A stretch of 64,000 nucleotides of DNA from Campylobacter concisus (GTDB lineage: Bacteria > Campylobacterota > Campylobacteria > Campylobacterales > Campylobacteraceae), in the NCBI RefSeq assembly GCF_001298465.1, contig NZ_CP012541.1:310001-374000 (forward strand). Direction: 5' to 3'. The translations under genes and the position numbers were made by a program. Below are positions 47,109 to 56,939 of this stretch, piece by piece. The notes below the pieces were generated by a model. The model ran no database searches. It was not told where the DNA came from and was given only the letters and a program-made list of their open reading frames with translations. Each line of letters begins with the position of its first letter. Position 1 is the stretch's first letter.

Positions 47109-48792
47109 TTAATAAATCCTCTTTCATCGCGTTTATTTGGGCTTGAACCATTAGTTTGGCCTTACAGTCAGCACAGCAGTAAAGCGCTTTTATCTTAACC
47201 CTATCGTTGCCAAATCTTGGTTGCATTATAGTTGCGATCTTTTCGACTGCTTTTTTAGTCGCAAACTCTTTTCCGCACTCCACGCAGGCAAATAGCTCGT
47301 CGTGTGCAAGCTCGCTATAAACGAAAAACTCAGGCTTAAGAGCGATCTTGCCGACCTCAAGTGAGATGGTGTTTTTCTCGGCGCAGCTTAGCTCGCAGTA
47401 GCCGCAGGCGGTGCAAATGCTTGGGTTAAATAAAATCGAATTTGTCTTCTTATCAGCCATCAAAGCGCTTACGTTACAAGCTCCAACACAGCTAAGGCAG
47501 AGCGTACAGGTGTCAGCATTTATCGTGACTTCGCCATATCTTATCATCTCGCCGCTTTTTACGACGCCAAGATCACTCTCTCCTACGATAAACTCAAGCC
47601 TTTTGGCAAAAATTTCTCTCTTTGGTAGCGCGTATTCTGTCATTGAATGCTGTGAGCCATCAATTAGTTTAGCCTTTTTTAGCGCATTTTCAAGGCTAGC
47701 CTTGTCTTTTGCGTGGTAGATCGCGGTCTCTTTAAATTTAAGCTCATAAATTTGATTTAAGATGCTAATGGCGTCTTTTTCGCCTTTGCCAAGAGTTTTG
47801 CTAAATAAAATCACACTCGCACCACTTTCTTGAAGGAGTGTCAAAAAGTGCGTTTGGCTTAGAAAATGTGCAGCTGAAATGGCAAAAGGTAGGACATTTT
47901 CTGGTAGGCTAACTCTAAGATCTTCTAAATTTATCTCTTCAGGCACAATGAGTGCAATCTTGCCTTTATAAAGCTTTGCCACAGCGGTAAATGAGCTTTG
48001 TGGCATTAGAGTATAATCAAGTGCGCCGCTAGGGCAGACGCTGATACAGTTTCCGCAGTTTGTGCAGTCTATCTGCGAAAAGACAAGGTGCTTTGTCTCG
48101 TCCTCTTTTAATATCGCAACCGTTGGGCAAACTTCGGCACAACGCCCACAAATTTCAGTCCTGCGCTCGTGATACTGGCATATTGACGAGTCGTACTGTG
48201 TAAAGCTTTTGTATCTAAATTTTGGGCTTTTTGCATTTAAAATTTCAAGCACTTTTTCATCTTTAAGCCCTGCTATCTCGTAACAGCCACTTTGTTTTAG
48301 CATATAGTCCCTTGCGTTTTCAACCAAGAAAAAGTCGCAATCAACTTCAAATTCGTCGTTTGCTCTAAGCACCAAAACACTTAACTCGCCAGCCGCACCG
48401 TATAAAAATTTTACTTCAAAGTGCGTTAGCTCAATGACTTTGTAACCATTTTCTTTTAGTAAATTTGCTAGCTCTTCGCGGCCTGAGTTGCTTACTATTA
48501 CGACATTTTTGCCGACTTCTTTTTCGTAGTCGACATCCTTTGCCATGTCAAAGGCACTAGCTCTTGCCTCGTAGAGCAAAAGCGTGTTTTTGGCTTTTTC
48601 TAAGACGCTTGCGGTTGTATTTTTAAGGTAAAAATTTATCTCAGGTGCGATGACATTTGCTTTTAGCTTTGGCGAGTTAGAGACAAGATAGTCGCCATTT
48701 TCGTTGTTGATCTCTATTTGTTCATTTAGCATCAAAGCATCGTCAAAATCGTTATAAAAGCCAAATTCTTTCATTGTTTCTCCTATTATCAA
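47101..48792 (-). CDS. Multi-cluster 4Fe-4S ferredoxin protein near formate dehydrogenase
   Basis: A 563-residue cytosolic iron-sulfur protein. Four ferredoxin-type C-x2-C-x2-C-x3-C sets are visible: CGRCAEVCP near 215, CTNCGNCISVCP near 240, CTLCLSCVGAC near 430 and CTACGYCELSC near 457. A further ACVECGK and YCCADCK pair near 510-545 may bind zinc. No signal peptide is present. The centre resembles a CoA-binding or HdrA-like region, without FAD motif. It sits immediately before the TorD gene in a coupled pair and faces selA. A cytosolic electron carrier for selenium or FDH metabolism is a guess. Confidence 0.75.
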   Translation of the reverse strand: MIIGETMKEFGFYNDFDDALMLNEQIEINNENGDYLVSNSPKLKANVIAPEINFYLKNTTASVLEKAKNTLLLYEARASAFDMAKDVDYEKEVGKNVVIVSNSGREELANLLKENGYKVIELTHFEVKFLYGAAGELSVLVLRANDEFEVDCDFFLVENARDYMLKQSGCYEIAGLKDEKVLEILNAKSPKFRYKSFTQYDSSICQYHERRTEICGRCAEVCPTVAILKEDETKHLVFSQIDCTNCGNCISVCPSGALDYTLMPQSSFTAVAKLYKGKIALIVPEEINLEDLRVSLPENVLPFAISAAHFLSQTHFLTLLQESGASVILFSKTLGKGEKDAISILNQIYELKFKETAIYHAKDKASLENALKKAKLIDGSQHSMTEYALPKREIFAKRLEFIVGESDLGVVKSGEMIRYGEVTINADTCTLCLSCVGACNVSALMADKKTNSILFNPSICTACGYCELSCAEKNTISLEVGKIALKPEFFVYSELAHDELFACVECGKEFATKKAVEKIATIMQPRFGNDRVKIKALYCCADCKAKLMVQAQINAMKEDLLNG

Positions 48793-48928
48793 AAACAGGC
48801 TTATTTTAATATTAATGGGATTAATGGACTCTGAATTTTATATGTTCCTTTTTGCTCTAAGGTTTAATTTATAATATTTTTTATGTTAAAATCACGGCTT
48901 GGTAAAACTAACTTACTAGGAGCACAAA

Positions 48929-50254
48929 TTGAACGATTTAAGAAATATCCCACAAGTTGATAAGATCATAAAAAACGAAGCATTTTCGGGGCTTGATGTG
49001 AGTTTAGTCACAATGCTAGCAAGACAAATTTTAGACAAAGTAAGGGCTAAAATTTTAAATGAAAACGCAAGCTTTAGTGGCGAAGAGATAATAAATTTGA
49101 TCCTAGATGAGTATGATAAATTTAACGAAGCCAGCCTTCAAAGGGTGCTAAATTTAACCGGCGTTGCCATACATACAAACCTCGCTAGAAGCGTTATAGA
49201 TAAAGAAATTTTAAGCCGAGCGACACCTGTTATCACAGGTTATTCTAATCTTGAATATAACCTAGAAACGGGTAGTCGTGGCAACAGATATGACTATATA
49301 GGCTCACTCATAGCAAGAGCTTTTGGCTTTGAGGATGCTATCGTCGTAAATAATAACGCAAGCGCTGTATTTTTGGTGCTAAATACCTTTGCAAAGGGCA
49401 GGGAGGTAGTCGTTAGTAGAGGCGAGCTTGTCGAGATAGGCGGTAGTTTTAGAGTGCCTGAGGTGATGGCAAATGCAGGCTGCATCCTAAAAGAGGTTGG
49501 CACGACAAACAAAACTAAGCTAAAAGACTACGAAGAGGCAATTAGTGAAAATACGGTGATGCTTGTAAAGGTTCATCGCTCAAATTTTGACATAGTTGGT
49601 TTTAGCGAAGAAGCCACGGCAAATGAACTAAGCAAGCTAGCGCGTGAGCAAAATTTAATAGACTATTTTGATCTTGGCAGCGGTTTTTATGGAAATTTAC
49701 CGTTTAATCTAGACAAAAACGAGCCAGATCTAAAAAATTTAAAAGATGTTTCCCTGGTTAGCTTTAGCGGTGATAAGCTGCTTGGTGCGGTGCAGTGCGG
49801 CATCATTGTTGGCAAAAAAGAGCTCATCACAAAGCTTAAGAAAAACCAGCTTTTAAGGATGCTTCGCGTCGATAAAGTAATCATCTCGCTTTTGGCTGAG
49901 AGCATAAAAGCTTATCTAAACAAAGAATTTGAGCTAATCACAACGCAAAAACTGCTTCACAAAAGCGTAAAAGAGCTTGAGAGCTTGGCAAATTTTATAA
50001 ATAAAAGCCTAAAAACTCCGCTTGAAATAGTGCGAACTTCGACCTTTGTAGGGGGTGGTGCTATGCCAAATAAAAAGATCCCAAGCGTGGCGCTTGCATT
50101 TAGTGGCGACGCAAATTTAAACGAGCTAAAATTTAGGCAAAAAAGGGTGATCGGCCGCATAGAAAATAACAAATTTATGCTCGATCTTAGATCGCTTCTT
50201 GATGATGACGTAGAGACGCTAATAAAAATAATAAATGAAACGGAAGAAAAATGA
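48929..50254 (+). CDS. selA: L-seryl-tRNA(Sec) selenium transferase
   Basis: SelA converts seryl-tRNA(Sec) to selenocysteinyl-tRNA(Sec) with selenophosphate, using PLP. The 441-residue product begins with the tRNA-binding N-terminal helices, then LNLTGVAIHTNLARSV near 73, GSRGNRYDYI near 112 and the PLP lysine motif SFSGDKLLGAVQCGI near 275. It begins with TTG, chosen because CTAGGAGC lies seven bases before it and the conserved N-terminus starts there. It overlaps selB by four bases (ATGA). Confidence 0.95.
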   Translation: MNDLRNIPQVDKIIKNEAFSGLDVSLVTMLARQILDKVRAKILNENASFSGEEIINLILDEYDKFNEASLQRVLNLTGVAIHTNLARSVIDKEILSRATPVITGYSNLEYNLETGSRGNRYDYIGSLIARAFGFEDAIVVNNNASAVFLVLNTFAKGREVVVSRGELVEIGGSFRVPEVMANAGCILKEVGTTNKTKLKDYEEAISENTVMLVKVHRSNFDIVGFSEEATANELSKLAREQNLIDYFDLGSGFYGNLPFNLDKNEPDLKNLKDVSLVSFSGDKLLGAVQCGIIVGKKELITKLKKNQLLRMLRVDKVIISLLAESIKAYLNKEFELITTQKLLHKSVKELESLANFINKSLKTPLEIVRTSTFVGGGAMPNKKIPSVALAFSGDANLNELKFRQKRVIGRIENNKFMLDLRSLLDDDVETLIKIINETEEK

Positions 50255-52071
50255 GTTTAATAATAGGAACAGCAGGGCATATCGACCACGGCAAAACCGC
50301 GCTTATAAAGGAGCTAAACGGCTTTGAAGGGGACAATCTTGAAGAGGAGAAAAAGCGTGGCATAACGATCGATCTAAGCTTTTCAAATTTAAGTAAAAAT
50401 GATGAGAATATCGCATTTATCGACGTGCCAGGACATGAAAATCTCATAAAAACGATGATAAGTGGTGCGTACGGCTTTGACGCGTGCTTGTTTGTGGTGG
50501 CGGCAAATGACGGGCTTATGCCTCAAAGCTTGGAGCACCTTGAAATTTTAAATCTTCTTGGCGTGAAATCTGTGATCGTGGCGCTTACAAAGTGCGATTT
50601 GGTTGATGTTGCCACCATAAAATTAAGAAAAAAAGAGATAAGAGATGAAATTTCTAAATTTAAAAACCTGCAAATTTTAGAAATTTTCGCCGTTAGCATA
50701 AAGGATAAGGCAAGCATCGATGAGCTTAGAAACTATCTCTTTACACTAAAAGCCAAAAAGCGCGATGAGGAGGGCGTTTTTAGATACTACATCGATAGGG
50801 TCTTTAGCCTAAAAGGTATCGGAAATGTCGTAACTGGGACTGTGATAGAGGGAAGTGTCAATAAAAATGAGAAGCTTTTTAACTACGACGCTGGTAAAGA
50901 GGTGCTAGTAAGAAGCGTGCAAAGCCATGATAAATTTGTAGATAATGCAGGGGTTAGCAGCCGTGTGGCGCTAAATTTGACAGGAATTGAGCTTAATGAG
51001 TTAAAAAAAGGGCAGTTACTTAGTAAAAAAGGCTATTTTAGAGGATTTAGAGAGGTTGATGCGGTCGTAACTGCTAAAAATCTCATTCACTCGCAAAGCG
51101 TAACCTTTTGCGTAGGAGCTAAAAATGTGCCTGCAAAGGTGCTAATCCTTAGCCAAAAAGATGATAGCTACTTTGTTACTTTTAAATTTCAAAGCGATAT
51201 GTTTTTGAAATTTGACGAGGCATTTGTGCTTATCTCAGATGCACGCGTGATAGGCGGTGGCAGAGTGCTAAATCCTGTGCTTGAGCCACTAAAAAAAGCT
51301 GGCAAAATTCTCTTTTTGGCTGCACTTTTAAAGCATGATTTCATTGGAGCATTTTCTATACTTAAAGAAGCCCACAAAAATGGCTTTGGCATAATCTCTT
51401 CTTATCAAAGGTTTGGACTAAGTCACGAAGAGGCCGTAAATGTGGCTAAAAAAGTCTCAAACGTCTTTGTCGATGAAAAAGCTTTAAATATCTACGATCT
51501 AAGCGCGATTGAGCGGATAAAATCTGTGGTTAAATTTATGATAGAGAAAAATGAATTTGCCGTTTTCTCAGCTCAAAGTATAAGCCTAAAGCTTGCTTGG
51601 GCTAGTCAAAATTTGGCTCAAAAAGCACTTGATGAGCTTGAAAGTATAAACTTAATCTCTAAAAATGATGGCGTCTATACAAAAAAAGGCGTTGATATAA
51701 GCAAACTAAAAGTAAGGCTTGAAGAGAAAATTTATGAAATTTTAGAAAGCGGAAAGCTAGCTCCAACAGCACCTTATAATATATATGATGAGCTGGAAAT
51801 AGATAGGTTAAGTGGTGATAATGCCCTTAAAAAGCTAACTGCAATGGGCAGAGTTGTAAGGCTGGAGCATAATCTTTTTATTACTAGAAATTCGCTAAAA
51901 ATGGCACTTGATAAACTAAGAGAGATCATCAAAAATCAAGGCTTTGTAAATGTCACAAACGCCAAGGATGCACTAAATTTAAGTAGAAAATATGTAATCG
52001 CTTATCTTGAGCAACTTGACCTTGAGAGTGACATAATGAAGCAAGGAAATGATAGAGTCTTTCGTGGTTAG
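50251..52071 (+). CDS. selB: Selenocysteine-specific elongation factor SelB
   Basis: SelB delivers Sec-tRNA to UGA codons marked by a SECIS hairpin. The 606-residue product has GTPase motifs GTAGHIDHGKTALI (G1), DVPGHE (G3) and TKCD (G4), then EF-Tu-like beta domains. The C-terminal winged-helix modules that read the mRNA hairpin occupy roughly 380-606. It is a translation partner for the Sec codons found here in fdhA and selD. Coupled to selA (ATGA). Confidence 0.95.
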   Translation: MSLIIGTAGHIDHGKTALIKELNGFEGDNLEEEKKRGITIDLSFSNLSKNDENIAFIDVPGHENLIKTMISGAYGFDACLFVVAANDGLMPQSLEHLEILNLLGVKSVIVALTKCDLVDVATIKLRKKEIRDEISKFKNLQILEIFAVSIKDKASIDELRNYLFTLKAKKRDEEGVFRYYIDRVFSLKGIGNVVTGTVIEGSVNKNEKLFNYDAGKEVLVRSVQSHDKFVDNAGVSSRVALNLTGIELNELKKGQLLSKKGYFRGFREVDAVVTAKNLIHSQSVTFCVGAKNVPAKVLILSQKDDSYFVTFKFQSDMFLKFDEAFVLISDARVIGGGRVLNPVLEPLKKAGKILFLAALLKHDFIGAFSILKEAHKNGFGIISSYQRFGLSHEEAVNVAKKVSNVFVDEKALNIYDLSAIERIKSVVKFMIEKNEFAVFSAQSISLKLAWASQNLAQKALDELESINLISKNDGVYTKKGVDISKLKVRLEEKIYEILESGKLAPTAPYNIYDELEIDRLSGDNALKKLTAMGRVVRLEHNLFITRNSLKMALDKLREIIKNQGFVNVTNAKDALNLSRKYVIAYLEQLDLESDIMKQGNDRVFRG

Positions 52072-52124
52072 TATTCATTTACAAAAAGCAAATATAATCC
52101 GCCAAATTTTTAAAAAGGAAAAAA

Positions 52125-52865
52125 ATGAAAAAAGTGGTTTTGGCCTCTATTATTGCAGCAACTAGTCTAATTGCAGCAAGTGATAAACAAATAGAAGATT
52201 TTTACTCAGAAGTTTTTAAAAATCAAAATATCGATGGTGTTAATGTAAAAGTCGTAGAACGCACTAAAATTTTAGATGATATAGAAAAAGTAAGCTTAAA
52301 ATTTAGCAAAGGGGATATGTCTCAAGAAGATGTGACTTTTGTTAAGGGCGATCTTATGTTTCCTGATGTTGTAAATTTAAAGGAGCAAAAGTCTTATTTG
52401 GCTGAAGAAAAAAAGGTAATCGCAGAAAAAGCAGCACTTGATTTAGTAAAATCACTAGCTAAAATTTATAAAAATGAAGACAAAGCAAATGTTATAACTC
52501 TTGGCAATGATAGCAAAAAGCCAACTCTTATCATGTTTTCAGATCCTGAATGCCCATATTGTAGAGCCGAGCTAGCAAAGATCGAGACAACACTAAAAGA
52601 TAGCAACGTTGAGATCGTCCTAACTCCAGTGCATGACATCTCATCACTTCAAAAAAGCTCGCTAATCTACAAAGATGCAAAAGCTGCTAAGAGTGACAGC
52701 GATAAGGTTAAAATTTTAAGAAAATACTACGCTGAAGACTACAATGTAGATGATAAGAGCGTTAGCAAAGATGATGTCGCAAAGATCGATAATCTCCGCA
52801 AAAAATACTTTGCAGCTGGCGTTAGATCAGTGCCATTTATCGTAAATAAAAGCGATCTAAAATAA
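52125..52865 (+). CDS. DsbC/DsbG-like periplasmic thiol-disulfide protein
   Basis: A 246-residue exported protein with a signal peptide (VVLASIIAATSLIAA). The catalytic motif CPYC lies in FSDPECPYCRAEL near residue 146, with cis-Pro in VRSVPFIV near 235. The N-terminal 60-110 residues look like a DsbC-type dimerisation domain, so isomerase or reductase activity on periplasmic proteins is likely. Its neighbours are selB and the fdh operon, but it ends at a palindromic terminator and has its own RBS (AAAAAGGAAAAAA), so a link to formate dehydrogenase is uncertain. Confidence 0.82.
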   Translation: MKKVVLASIIAATSLIAASDKQIEDFYSEVFKNQNIDGVNVKVVERTKILDDIEKVSLKFSKGDMSQEDVTFVKGDLMFPDVVNLKEQKSYLAEEKKVIAEKAALDLVKSLAKIYKNEDKANVITLGNDSKKPTLIMFSDPECPYCRAELAKIETTLKDSNVEIVLTPVHDISSLQKSSLIYKDAKAAKSDSDKVKILRKYYAEDYNVDDKSVSKDDVAKIDNLRKKYFAAGVRSVPFIVNKSDLK

Positions 52866-52869
52866 CATT

Positions 52870-52891
52870 TTCTAGGGAGATCTCCCTAGAA
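52870..52891 (+). terminator. Perfect 22-bp palindrome after the DsbC-like gene
   Basis: TTCTAGGGAGA followed directly by its reverse complement TCTCCCTAGAA, then TTTCTAC. As RNA it folds into a long stem with a small GATC loop, consistent with a terminator separating this gene from the fdh operon. Confidence 0.72.
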
Positions 52892-53024
52892 TTTCTACTA
52901 CAAATAAATTTCATAAATTTAAAGTATATTTAACTATATTTTTAATAAATACTTAACATTCGTAATTAAACTTTTATATTTACTTTGCTTAACTTATAAA
53001 TATGCTAAATTTACATAGTTTAAC

Positions 53025-53048
53025 TTTAGGGTACTAAAATGCCCTAAA
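53025..53048 (+). promoter_or_regulatory. Inverted repeat in the fdh operon leader
   Basis: TTTAGGG, ten bases, then CCCTAAA: a perfect 7-bp inverted repeat about 100 bases upstream of the small Tat gene. No T tract follows. It could be an operator or an mRNA leader hairpin. The nearest -10-like sequence is TATAAATAT about 30 bases upstream. Confidence 0.45.
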
Positions 53049-53145
53049 ATGGACTATTTGCGATATTTTAGAAATTCTAAATATGCAAATTTTACATATT
53101 AATGAACCAAATTTCTCAAAAATTTTTGAGGCATAAGGAGAAAAA

Positions 53146-53352
53146 ATGCAAGGATCAAGAAGAGATTTTCTTAAAAAATCTCTAAAAGTCGGTGCTGCCA
53201 GCGGAGTACTCGCAGTCTCAGCCGTAGCAAAAGTGACTAGCGATGACTTGGCTCCTGATGACAATGGCGTTGTCGTAGGCAAGTCTAACAAAAAAGAGGT
53301 GCTTTATAAAAAAAGCAAGAACTGGGAAACCTACTATAAAATCGCATACTAA
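53146..53352 (+). CDS. Small Tat-targeted protein of the formate dehydrogenase locus
   Basis: A 68-residue protein that begins SRRDFLKKSLKVGA, a twin-arginine signal, followed by a short polar region ending YKKSKNWETYYKIAY. Such proteins regularly precede fdhA in epsilonproteobacteria (Cj1513c in C. jejuni) and form a defined family of formate-dehydrogenase-region Tat targets. Its molecular role is not established; help in FDH assembly or membrane targeting is plausible. It lies eleven bases upstream of fdhA in one operon with AAGGAG RBS. Confidence 0.82.
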   Translation: MQGSRRDFLKKSLKVGAASGVLAVSAVAKVTSDDLAPDDNGVVVGKSNKKEVLYKKSKNWETYYKIAY

Positions 53353-53363
53353 GGGAGATAACC

Positions 53364-56339
53364 ATGAGTGATGCACGTATAGGAAGACGTTCATTTTTAA
53401 AGCTAGCCGCACTAGGTGCAGGCACTACAATGGCTTTTGGACAAAATGATACGATAAGACACGCTAGCGCAGAGGAGATAAAAGATCCTTTCCCTGGCTC
53501 AAAAAAGGTTAGAACTATTTGTTCTATTTGCTCAGCAGGCTGTGGTATCGAGGCTGAGGTACAAGATGGTGTTTGGGTTCGTCAAGATATGGCGATGTTT
53601 CACCCGATATCTCAAGGCTCACACTGCTCAAAAGGTATCGATCAGATCGACCTTACACACAGCAAACAACGCATCAAATATCCTATGAAAAAAGTTGATG
53701 GCAAATGGCAAAGAATTTCATGGGATCAAGCTGTAAATGAGATCGGCGATAAGATGCTTCAGATCCGCAAAGAAGACGGTCCTGATAGCGTTATATTCTT
53801 AGGATCTGCGAAATTTAACAACGAGCAAGCATATTACTTTAGAAAATTTGCTGCGTTTTGGGGCACAAACAGCAACGACCACGTAGCAAGAATTTGACAT
53901 AGCGCAACAGTCGCCGGTGTGGCGAATACTTGGGGTTATGGCGCGATGACAAACCACTTTGGAGATATGGCTGCAAATTCAAAATGTATATTTATAATAG
54001 GTGCAAACCCAGCTGTGGCAAATCCAGTTGGCGGTATGAAGCACACTTTGCAAGCAAAAGATAGAAACAACGCAAAGGTGATCGTAGCTGATCCAAATTT
54101 TACAAAATCAGCCGCACACGCTGATCTATACCTAAGACAAAGATCAGGCACAGATATAGCGCTTGTTTATGGACTTATCCACATCATCTTAAAAAATGGC
54201 TGGGAAGATAAAGAATTTATAAAAAATAGAACTTACGGCATCGACGAGATAGCAAAAGAGGCTGAGCACTGGACACCAGAGGTCACATCTGACGTTACAG
54301 GTGTGCCAGTTGATAAGCTGATAGAGGCTGCAAATATCCTAGCTCACACAAAACCAGGCACAGTGATCTGGGCACTTGGTATCACACAGCACTCAGTTGG
54401 TAGCTCAAATACGAGAATTTTACCTATTTTGCAACTAATCCTAGGCAACATGGGCAAATCAGGTGGCGGCTGTAACATCATCCGTGGTCACGACAACGTT
54501 CAAGGCTCAACCGATATGTGTAACCTCTCAGATAGCTTGCCGATGTATTACGGACTAACTGACGCAGCTTGGAAGTATTACTGCCAAGGCTGGGGCGTTG
54601 ATTATGACGAGTTTGTAAAACGCTTTGCAGTCTCAACCAAAGAGCCAAAACAAGGTGGCACACCAGTTAAAAACACTGTTTTTGAAGAGTATTACTACCA
54701 CGATCCTAAAAATCCAGAGGATAGAAACTGGAGAAATGAAAAAGGCTGGTCACTTTCAAAATGGTGGCAAGGCGTCTTAAAAGAGGAAAATACCTTTAGC
54801 AGTGGCGCGTTAAGAGTTCTTTGGGTTCAAGGAACTGGCCTTACATCTATGGCGCACCTAGCTAAAATTCAAGAAGCAGCTTCAAAACTAGATATGATCG
54901 TAGTTGCTGAGCCATTTGTAAATGAAATTTCTATCCTTTCAGATAGAAAAGATGGCGTTTATATCTTGCCAGTGGCAACTGCCTTTGAAAATGAAGGTCA
55001 CCTAAACGCTACAAACCGCTCAGGTCAGTGGAGAACAAAAGTCGTTGACCCACTTTATGAGAGCAAGGGCGATCACGAAGTAATGTTTGCATTTGCTAAG
55101 AAATTTGGCTTTTACGATGAATATGTAAAAGGCATGAAGATGGCTGTTGTAGATAGAGAGCTAAAACAAGTTAAAGATGACTTTGTATGGCCAGATGATG
55201 CAACAAATGAGATAGCAAGGGTTGGAAATTCTATCGGTTATGGCGGCAGAACTGCTGAGATGTTTAGACGTCACCAAGCAAACTGGGATAAATTTGACCC
55301 AGATACACTAATGGGTCTTGGTGGCGAAGTAAAAGGTGAGTACTACGGCAAGCCGTGGCCAGCATGGGATGAAAAACACCCTGGCACACCGATACTTTAT
55401 GATATGAGTAAGTCTTATGCAGAGGGCGGCTCTGGCTTTAGAAACCGCTTTGGCTTAGAGCATAACGGCGTTAGTCAGCTAGCTAGCGAAGAGGCAACTT
55501 TAGTTGGCTCAGCCATAAAAGGTGGCTACCCACAAATCACAAAAGAGAATATAGAAAAAGTCTTAGGCATAACTCTAACTGAAGAAGAGAAAGCTAAGAT
55601 GGGACCAAGCTGGAGCATGGATTATAGTGGTATTATCTTTGAAAAATGTCGTGAAAAAGGCGTTGTTCCTTATGGTAACGCAAGAGCTAGAGCCATTGTT
55701 TGGGAATTTCTCGATCCTATTCCAAAACATAGAGAGCCTATCCACTCACCACGCTGGGATCTTGTTCAAAAGTATCCAACATTTGAAGATCAGGCTAGAA
55801 ATTTCCGTGTTGCTACTAAATATAAATCAGAGCAACAAGCAAAAGACTGGTCAAAAGAGTTCCCTATCGTGTTTAGTACTCAACGCGTCGTAAACCTAAG
55901 TGGTGCTGGTATGATCGAAAGAACGAGTAAATATCTCTCAGCTATTACACCTGAGATGTTTGCTAACGTTCACCCTGAGCTTGCTTTAAAACACGGCATA
56001 AAAGACCGCGACATGATGTGGATCCACAGTCCACAAGGTACGAAGATAAAAGTGAGATGTTATCACAGCTATATGGTAACTCCAGATAGAATTTGTATGC
56101 CTTACAACTTTGCTGGTGTTATGCAAGGTGTTGATCTTTCAGATCGCTATCCAGAGGGCACTAAGCCTTATGTTATCGGCGAGAGCTCCAACACGATCAC
56201 AAACTACGGATTTGATCCTGTTACTCAAATATCAGAGTTTAACGCGGGCCTATGCCGCATAGAAAGGGCTGAAGAAGATAAATTTGCAAAATCGTTTTTC
56301 CATGAGTATGGCGAGAGAGACGCCACTGGTAAAGAGTAA
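53364..56339 (+). CDS. fdhA: Formate dehydrogenase catalytic subunit, selenocysteine-containing
   Basis: Oxidises formate to CO2 in the periplasm. The 991-residue product begins with a Tat signal GRRSFLKLAALGAGTT, then the [4Fe-4S] ligands CSICSAGC and GSHCSKG (residues about 53-90). TGA at 53895-53897 is codon 178 in ARI-U-HSATVAGVANTWG, the Mo/W ligand position of Sec-type formate dehydrogenases. The frame stays open through it to 56339, and a SECIS hairpin follows. Molybdopterin-binding segments such as GANPAVANPVGG, the IIRGHDNVQGSTDMC region near 370 and a C-terminal dinucleotide-binding part are present. Split calls at 53364-53897 and 53919-56339 are one gene. Confidence 0.96.
53895..53935 (+). 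promoter_or_regulatory. Sec codon and SECIS hairpin of fdhA
   Basis: After TGA and thirteen bases, TCGCC-GGTGT-GGCGA (53911-53925) forms a five-pair stem with a loop starting GG, like the GGUCU-type apical loop recognised by SelB in E. coli fdhF/fdnG. Lower-stem pairing is weaker. It lies inside the coding sequence, as bacterial SECIS elements do. Confidence 0.78.
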
Positions 56340-56350
56340 GGAGAGATAAA

Positions 56351-56911
56351 ATGGCAAGAATGAAATTTTTCGTAGATACTAATAGATGTATTAGTTGTTA
56401 TGGGTGTCAAGTAGCTTGCTCTTCTGCTCACGAGCTTCCGGTTGGAATTTATAGAAGAAAGGTCATCACGCTTCATGATGGCATAGAAGGTAAAGAGGTC
56501 TCGACTACCATCGCATGCCAACACTGTACTGATGCACCTTGCGAGCAAGTTTGTCCAGTAGATTGTTTTTACATTAGAGCTGATGGTATCGTGCTTCACG
56601 ATAAAGATAAATGCATAGGCTGTGGATACTGCCTATATGCTTGTCCATTTGGTGCACCACAGTTCCCTAAAGATGGAGCATTTGGCATAAAAGGTGTAAT
56701 GGATAAATGTACTATGTGTGCAGGTGGTCCAGAGCCAACAAACTCGCACGAAGAGAGAGAGCTTTATGGCCAAAACAGAATGGCTGAGGGTAAAATACCT
56801 ATGTGTGCGGCAGTTTGTGCTACAAATGCACTTTTGGTTGGTGATGCAGCCGATGTGTCAAATGTATACCGCAAACGCGTTATGCTAAGAAATACAGGAT
56901 TAAACGTATAA
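56351..56911 (+). CDS. fdhB: Formate dehydrogenase iron-sulfur subunit
   Basis: Relays electrons from FdhA to the cytochrome b subunit. The 186-residue product has four cysteine clusters: CISCYGCQVAC, CQHCTDAPCEQVCPVDC, CIGCGYCLYACPFGAP and CTMC with later CAAVCATNAL. It lacks the C-terminal membrane helix found in E. coli FdnH, so anchoring depends on FdhC. It is eleven bases downstream of fdhA in the same operon. Electron transfer to the FdhC encoded at 23136 is inferred. Confidence 0.94.
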   Translation: MARMKFFVDTNRCISCYGCQVACSSAHELPVGIYRRKVITLHDGIEGKEVSTTIACQHCTDAPCEQVCPVDCFYIRADGIVLHDKDKCIGCGYCLYACPFGAPQFPKDGAFGIKGVMDKCTMCAGGPEPTNSHEERELYGQNRMAEGKIPMCAAVCATNALLVGDAADVSNVYRKRVMLRNTGLNV

Positions 56912-56915
56912 CACT

Positions 56916-56939
56916 AAGGAGGGCGCTTGCTCTCCTTTT
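56916..56939 (+). terminator. Terminator after fdhB
   Basis: AAGGAG pairs with CTCCTT around GGCGCTTGCT, with further possible G-C pairs in the interior (GC-GCTT-GC), and runs into TTTTA. It closes the fdh operon. Confidence 0.65.

Noticed and set aside
53919-56339. Separate gene for the large part of fdhA
   Set aside because: It is in the same frame as the first part and separated only by the Sec TGA; there is no independent start signal.
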